The notes under the pieces are model-generated. The model was given only the letters and a program-made list of their open reading frames with translations, made no database searches and had not been told where the DNA came from. Both the position numbers and the translations under genes were made by a program. From the NCBI GenBank assembly GCA_025890175.1, contig JANPYM010000004.1:1123134-1187133 (forward strand): a stretch of 64,000 nt of DNA, written 5' to 3'. This DNA comes from Ciborinia camelliae. Lineage: Eukaryota > Ascomycota > Leotiomycetes > Helotiales > Sclerotiniaceae. Shown here in pieces: positions 58,457-64,000 of the stretch; the first letter of the stretch is position 1, and the number at the start of each line of letters is the position of its first letter.

Positions 58457-61400
58457 ATGGCGGATCATAACCATGGTTTACAGACAGGTGGACAATCGAG
58501 CAACGCCTCATCCGATGCAGCTCCAAATCACCTGAAAACTAACATTGAGTCTGGCCAATTCGACGAAAAGAATGGCGGTGTTCAACACACTGCCCCTGGT
58601 GTTACCAAACATGAAGAAGAGGAAGAAGAAGATGAGGACATGGATGCATTGATCGATGAACTCGAATCTCAAGATGGTCATGCTGAGGCTGAAGAGGCCG
58701 AGGAAGAACATGGTCCTGCTGCAGAGCGCCCTGTCCCAGAAGATTTACTTCAAACAGATACTCGCATTGGTCTTACCGACGCTGAGGTTCAAACTCGTCG
58801 TAAGAAATGGGGTTTGAATCAAATGAAGGAAGAGAAAGAGAATTTGTTCCTTAAGTTCCTTGGTTACTTTATTGGTCCCATTCAATTCGTCATGGAGGTA
58901 AGTTCGCACGAAGTTCTTACCATCATTTTCATATCCCCACACTCCACTGTTTCGCACTCTTTGGATCTGCATGAATTCTCCGCAGATTCTCCAGTGTTGA
59001 AAGCCGTGGCCGTGGCCATCGATTCGAGACATCCGAATCGAGTAGCTCAGCAATCCTTCCAATTCCATTATACAGCAACGCCTTTACTGATTGAATAACT
59101 GGGAATAGGCCGCCGCCGTTCTTGCTGCAGGTCTACAAGATTGGGTCGATTTTGGTGTCATTTGTGCTCTTCTTCTCCTCAACGCCACCGTTGGTTTTGT
59201 TCAAGAATTCCAAGCCGGTTCTATTGTCGACGAACTGAAAAAGACCCTTGCTTTGAAAGCTGTTGTTCTTCGTGACGGTCGTCTCTATGAAATTGAAGCT
59301 CCCGAGGTTGTTCCTGGTGATATTCTCCAAATAGAAGAAGTATGTTCAATGGTTCTACCCAATTCTCCAGAAAGATACTAATATTTTTTCTTAGGGTACC
59401 ATTATTCCTGCTGATGGTCGTATCGTTACCGATGATGCCTTCCTTCAAGTCGATCAATCCGCCATCACGGGGGAGTCTCTTGCTGTCGATAAACATAAGG
59501 GTGATACATGTTATGCATCTTCTGGTGTTAAGCGTGGTGAAGCTTTCATGGTTATTACTGCCACTGGAGACCACACTTTCGTTGGACGCGCAGCAGCCTT
59601 GGTCAATCAAGCTTCCGCAGGAACTGGTCATTTCACCGAAGTCTTGAATGGTATCGGTACGGTCCTCCTGATCCTGGTTATCTTCACCAACTTAGTTGTC
59701 TGGATTTCCTCATTCTACCGCTCGAACCCAATCGTTACCATCCTCGAATTTACTCTAGCTATCACGATCATTGGTGTCCCAGTCGGCCTCCCAGCTGTCG
59801 TCACTACTACAATGGCTGTCGGTGCCGCCTATTTGGCGAAGAAGAAAGCTATCGTCCAAAAATTGTCCGCTATCGAGTCACTTGCAGGTGTCGAAATTCT
59901 TTGCTCGGATAAGACTGGTACATTGACCAAGAACAAGCTTTCTCTCGCCGAACCATTTACTGTTCCGGGTGTTGAACCTGATGATCTTATGTTGACTGCT
60001 TGTCTTGCTGCCTCCAGGAAGAAGAAGGGTATCGATGCCATTGATAAGGCTTTTTTGAAATCTCTACGTTACTATCCACGCGCGAAGTCCGTCCTTTCCA
60101 AGTACAAAGTCCTCGAGTTTCATCCTTTCGATCCCGTTTCCAAGAAAGTTCAAGCTGTTGTCGAATCACCCCAAGGAGAAAAGATTGTTTGTGTCAAGGG
60201 AGCTCCACTCTTTGTTTTGAAGACTGTTGAAGAAGACCACCCAATTCCCGAGGAAATTGATCAAGCCTACAAGAATAAAGTTGCCGAATTCGCCACTCGT
60301 GGTTTCCGTTCTCTTGGCGTTGCACGAAAGCGTGGTGAGGGTCAATGGGAAATTTTAGGTATTATGCCTTGCTCTGATCCACCACGTCATGATACCGCCC
60401 GTACGATTAATGAGGCCAAGACTCTCGGTCTTTCCATCAAGATGTTAACCGGTGACGCTGTCGGTATCGCTCGTGAAACCTCCAGACAACTTGGACTTGG
60501 TACTAACGTTTATAACGCTGAACGTCTTGGTCTCGGTGGTGGTGGAGATATGCCTGGTTCTGAGGTCTATGATTTCGTCGAAGCCGCTGATGGATTTGCT
60601 GAGGTTTTCCCCCAACATAAGTACAATGTTGTTGAAATTCTTCAACAGCGTGGATACCTTGTGGCTATGACCGGAGATGGTGTCAATGATGCCCCGTCAC
60701 TCAAGAAGGCCGATACTGGTATCGCCGTAGAAGGCGCTTCTGATGCCGCTCGTTCGGCAGCCGATATCGTATTCCTGGCTCCTGGACTTGGTGCTATTAT
60801 TGACGCCCTTAAGACTTCTCGACAAATTTTCCATCGCATGTACGCCTACGTTGTCTATCGTATCGCCTTGTCAATTCATCTCGAGATTTTCCTTGGTCTC
60901 TGGATTGCCATCTTGAATAGATCCCTCAACATTGAATTGGTAGTCTTCATCGCCATTTTTGCAGATGTTGCAACTCTTGCAATTGCATACGATAATGCAC
61001 CATTCTCCAAAACTCCTGTGAAGTGGAACCTCCCAAAATTGTGGGGGATGTCCGTTCTTCTTGGGGTTGTACTCGCCATCGGCACCTGGATTACTCTCAC
61101 TACCATGATCGCTCGTGGTCAGGATGGTGGCATTGTTCAAAACTTTGGTATCCTTGACGAGGTCGTCTTCCTTGAGATCTCCCTCACAGAGAATTGGTTG
61201 ATTTTCATCACACGTGCCAATGGTCCCTTCTGGTCATCACTTCCATCGTGGCAATTGACTGGCGCTATCCTTGTTGTCGATATCATCGCAACATTCTTCA
61301 CCCTCTTCGGTTTCTTCGTCGGAGGTAGAACTTCAATTGTTGCCGTTGTCCGTGTTTGGGTATTTTCCTTCGGTGTCTTCTGCATCATGGGCGGTGTTTA

Positions 61401-61603
61401 TTATCTACTTCAAGATAGTACTGGATTTGACAACCTCATGCATGGTAAATCACCAAAGAAGACTCAAAAACAAAGATCGTTGGAAGATTTTGGTAAGTGG
61501 ATAACCCCGAATTTTAAGTCATTGTCTAAACAAAGCGCTAATTTATACTTCTTTAGTCGTCTCACTCCAGCGTGTCTCCACACAACACGAAAAGTCGGCT
61601 TAG
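58457..61603 (+). CDS. PMA1: Plasma-membrane H+-ATPase (P3A type)
   Basis: Exons 58457-58897, 59109-59339, 59395-61492 and 61557-61603 give 938 residues. ATG chosen at MADHNHGLQ in CGCCATGG context. The N-terminus is acidic ([20 protein letters not shown]). P-type ATPase motifs: [17 protein letters not shown] (A domain), [14 protein letters not shown] with phosphorylated Asp at about 396, [13 protein letters not shown] (nucleotide site), [20 protein letters not shown] and [20 protein letters not shown], then the [15 protein letters not shown] membrane segment. The last exon encodes [15 protein letters not shown], the C-terminal autoinhibitory tail with Ser/Thr residues phosphorylated in response to glucose in yeast. 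It pumps protons out to energise uptake. Intron 1 (211 nt) is longer than most here. Confidence 0.98.
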
Positions 61604-62318
61604 AACATAAAACCCATAATTTACAGGCGCATATCAATCACGAAGTGTGCGGCTTTTACGGATATTCCCTTGTGTTATTAATTAGGTAGTTCGTGTGTAT
61701 AAACTTTAGACGGGCTCATAGGTATCAAAACTGCTTGCTATTTTCGCGCTAAAAGTTCAATTGCTACTTGCTGGGAAATTCCGATATTGTTCTCGGATGG
61801 GATCAATTGGGGTAACTTTTGGCACAAGAAGATTGAAGCAGATTTGAGCGTTTTAGTCATTCCATTTAGATGACAAACAGCGTCATCCTAGAGTCTATAA
61901 GTCTTAAAAATAATTAAAAATAAATCTTCTTGTGTTTTTCTTGTTTACGAATGGTGTTTAAGTGGTATTTGTGTTAGTTCAAAGTGTGTACAAGTGAAAG
62001 GGCACTTCTCCTTTTCCGCATTCCGCTTTCACTTTCTTTTCTTACTTATACACAAAGGGGAGGGATACATGCACTGCACTCTTGAAAACGTGTAAAACAG
62101 ATCGAAATTCCGCAAGTTTAGCACCACATCAACCCATGATGAATAGTAGCAACATCAACCAATTAGTGTAAATAATTCCATGTAATACAATATGTTCCCA
62201 GCAATACTGTGAAGCTGTTGCGGTGATGACGATGACCACACACTTCTTCCCCCCATTCCATTTACAACCTCCCAAAGTTCCTTTCGGTTTCGCTCGCAAT
62301 CTCCAAGGTTCGGTTCAC
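61604..62318. other. Convergent intergenic region
   Basis: 3' flanks of PMA1 and the acyl-CoA synthetase. No repeat or coding signal recognised. Confidence 0.5.
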
Positions 62319-64000
62319 TCACAACTTCGCCCTCGGCGTTTCGTCTGCAAGAGCTTCCTCGTACATGCTATCGATATGTTCTCTGAATTTCTTGGCTGTT
62401 TGCGGACGCTTGAGTTTGAGCCTGGTTTTGTATCGTCAGTAGCTATAGTTACCTATATATATATCCAAAGATACAAGCGATATGGTCTTCGAAAAGGGAT
62501 ATGATTAAAATAGGGATAGTAGAGGAAGAAAACTTACGTAGGAGTCAAAAGTTCATTAGCGATCGTAAATGGCTCCACATCCAGATGGACATTCTTCACC
62601 TTCTCATAACTATTAAACTTACTCTTCTTGCCCACCCCTTCGAGCACCTTTACAAGTTGCATACGGACCCTTTTGTCCTTGCCCGCTTCTTTAATGCCTT
62701 CAACATCCTCACTCTTGATTTCTCTCCCCAAAATCTTGCTAGCCCACGGCGCAAAAGTAACGGGATCGACTCCGCATATCGCAACCAAGAATGCCTGTGT
62801 AGAATCACCGTGCACGTAAGCTTGAGCTAGGAGTGAACAATTGGCCAAGTATACATTTTCGATGCGTTCTGGGGAGATATACTCGCCCTGTGCGAGTTTG
62901 AGTACATTCTTGCGACGATCAATGATTTTGAATCGGCCCATGCTGTCGACTTCGCCGATGTCACCGGTGCGAAACCAGCCGTCTTCGTCAAGGGCTTTGG
63001 AGGTTTCGGCTTCGTTGCGGTAATATTCGCGGAAACGGGCTGTGCCTCGGAGGAGAATTTCGCCGCGGGGGTTGGGGGTGTCAGTGGCGAGGTATTCCAT
63101 GTCGGGGACGGACTCGAGGCAAACTTCCACTTAAGGGAGGGGGTGTGGTTAGTTTGTTTTAAGTTGAGTTGATTGGGGTTGTTGGAAGAAAACTTACTGG
63201 AAGGGCTTACTCCTCCGCAGTTACCGGTTGAGTAATCATCTTCATACTGTACGATACCATGGGCATAGGATTCTGTAAGACCATAACCTTGGATGAATTT
63301 GGCGCCGAATGCAGCACGGAGGAACTGATGAAGACCTGGATCAATTGGAGCACTTCCACTGACCAAACCACGAGCTCTTTGAAGACCGAATGCGCTGGCT
63401 AGCTTGGGAGTCCAGATACGATCATAGAGTGCATGTTTATTGGTAGCTTGTCCGGGTGGGAGTTTCATCGATGCAAGCTTGGTATTAATAATGTGACGAC
63501 CGATTGTGCCCTTGACACCTGGAGCATCAACAGTAGCAGCTTTGATGGCGGATCCGAATCGATTGTAGAGTCGAGGGACGGAATTGAAACTTGTTGGGCG
63601 GAGAAGCTTCAAATCGTCGACAAGTCCAATAATATCACCACGGAAATATCCAATGGCAGATCCAACAGCGAGACAGCCGTGTTCGGCAAGTCTTTGGTAG
63701 ATGTGTGCTAATGGGAGGTATGAACAAACAACATCGTTTGGCCATGGGTCGGATACAATTCTGGAGACAGAGGTTGCTGCTGCGGCATTTGCGTGGGTAA
63801 GAACCACACCCTTGGGGTTACCAGTCGTTCCAGAGGTATAGTTAATAGTGATGATGTCTTCCGGTCGAGGTGGATGCATTTGGGAACTTGGAGATGCAGC
63901 TCCAATAGCTTCTACATCTCCAATATAATGGATGGCGATTCCAGCTTCTGCCGCAAGAGCATTCAAGATTGAGCCTTTCGAGTTTCCGGGCCTCTCTCCT
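62319..64000 (-). CDS. Long-chain acyl-CoA synthetase with peroxisomal tail (5' part outside window)
   Basis: Exons 63198->64000, 62538-63129 and 62319-62421 give the last ~498 residues. The AMP-binding signature INYTSGTTGNPKGVVLTH is near the edge, followed by YLPLAHIYQRLAEHGCLAVG, SGSAPIDPGLHQFLRAAFG, FIQGYGLTESYAHGIVQYED (motif with catalytic Glu), DGWFRTGDIGEVDSMGRFKI and IDRRKNVLKLAQGEYISPER (adenylation lid and catalytic Lys region). The final exon encodes KRPQTAKKFREHIDSMYEEA and ends RAKL; the last three residues AKL fit the type 1 peroxisomal targeting signal. It probably activates long-chain fatty acids for peroxisomal beta-oxidation, as yeast Faa2 does. Roughly the first 200 residues lie beyond the window. 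Confidence 0.92.

Overview
The window is nuclear DNA of a filamentous ascomycete, most likely a Leotiomycete of the Botrytis/Sclerotinia/Monilinia group. The evidence is intron-rich genes with short GT-AG introns (about 50-100 nt, CTRAY-like branch points), a dispersed single 5S rRNA gene, a DUF3425-type bZIP factor, intergenic DNA full of AGGTAGGTA/TACCTACCT tracts, and a complete set of ascomycete housekeeping genes. The class is an inference from recalled protein families; no search was run. All splice models were built by hand from reading-frame continuity and splice signals, and each keeps its frame to the stop codon or window edge.

Layout from left to right: a CAX/VNX1-type cation/H+ antiporter (minus, cut by the left edge); proteasome ATPase Rpt6 (plus); FGGY-type D-ribulokinase (plus); bZIP-DUF3425 factor (minus); nucleoporin Nic96 with an N-terminal FG domain (minus); RNase H2 catalytic subunit (minus); kinetochore protein CENP-C/Mif2 (minus); fructosamine/ketosamine 3-kinase (minus); mitochondrial PP2C Ptc6-like (minus); PLAC8 cysteine-rich protein (plus); TLC-domain membrane protein (minus); amidohydrolase (minus); Golgi tether COG8 (plus); iron permease FTR1 (minus) facing multicopper ferroxidase FET3 (plus) across 3.6 kb; a gene-poor stretch with a decayed DUF3176-like remnant; CID-RRM termination factor Seb1/Nrd1 (minus); mitochondrial citrate synthase (plus); citrate/oxoglutarate carrier Yhm2 (plus); a 6.7-kb gene desert with satellites, a 5S rRNA gene, an assembly gap and a small terminal-repeat element; plasma-membrane H+-ATPase PMA1 (plus); and a long-chain acyl-CoA synthetase with a peroxisomal tail (minus, cut by the right edge).

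Two neighbourhoods look functionally linked. FTR1 and FET3 form the reductive high-affinity iron uptake pair, and their shared intergenic region carries four exact ATCWGATAA sites, the consensus of the GATA-type iron repressors (SRE/SreA/Sre1). Citrate synthase lies directly upstream of the Yhm2-type carrier in the same orientation, pairing mitochondrial citrate production with citrate export. The rest looks like ordinary interspersed housekeeping genes. No biosynthetic cluster, virus or complete autonomous transposon was seen. The strongest candidate for something undescribed is the 771-bp element at 56626-57396: perfect 129-bp terminal direct repeats, a 4-bp flanking duplication and a Pol III A-box match.
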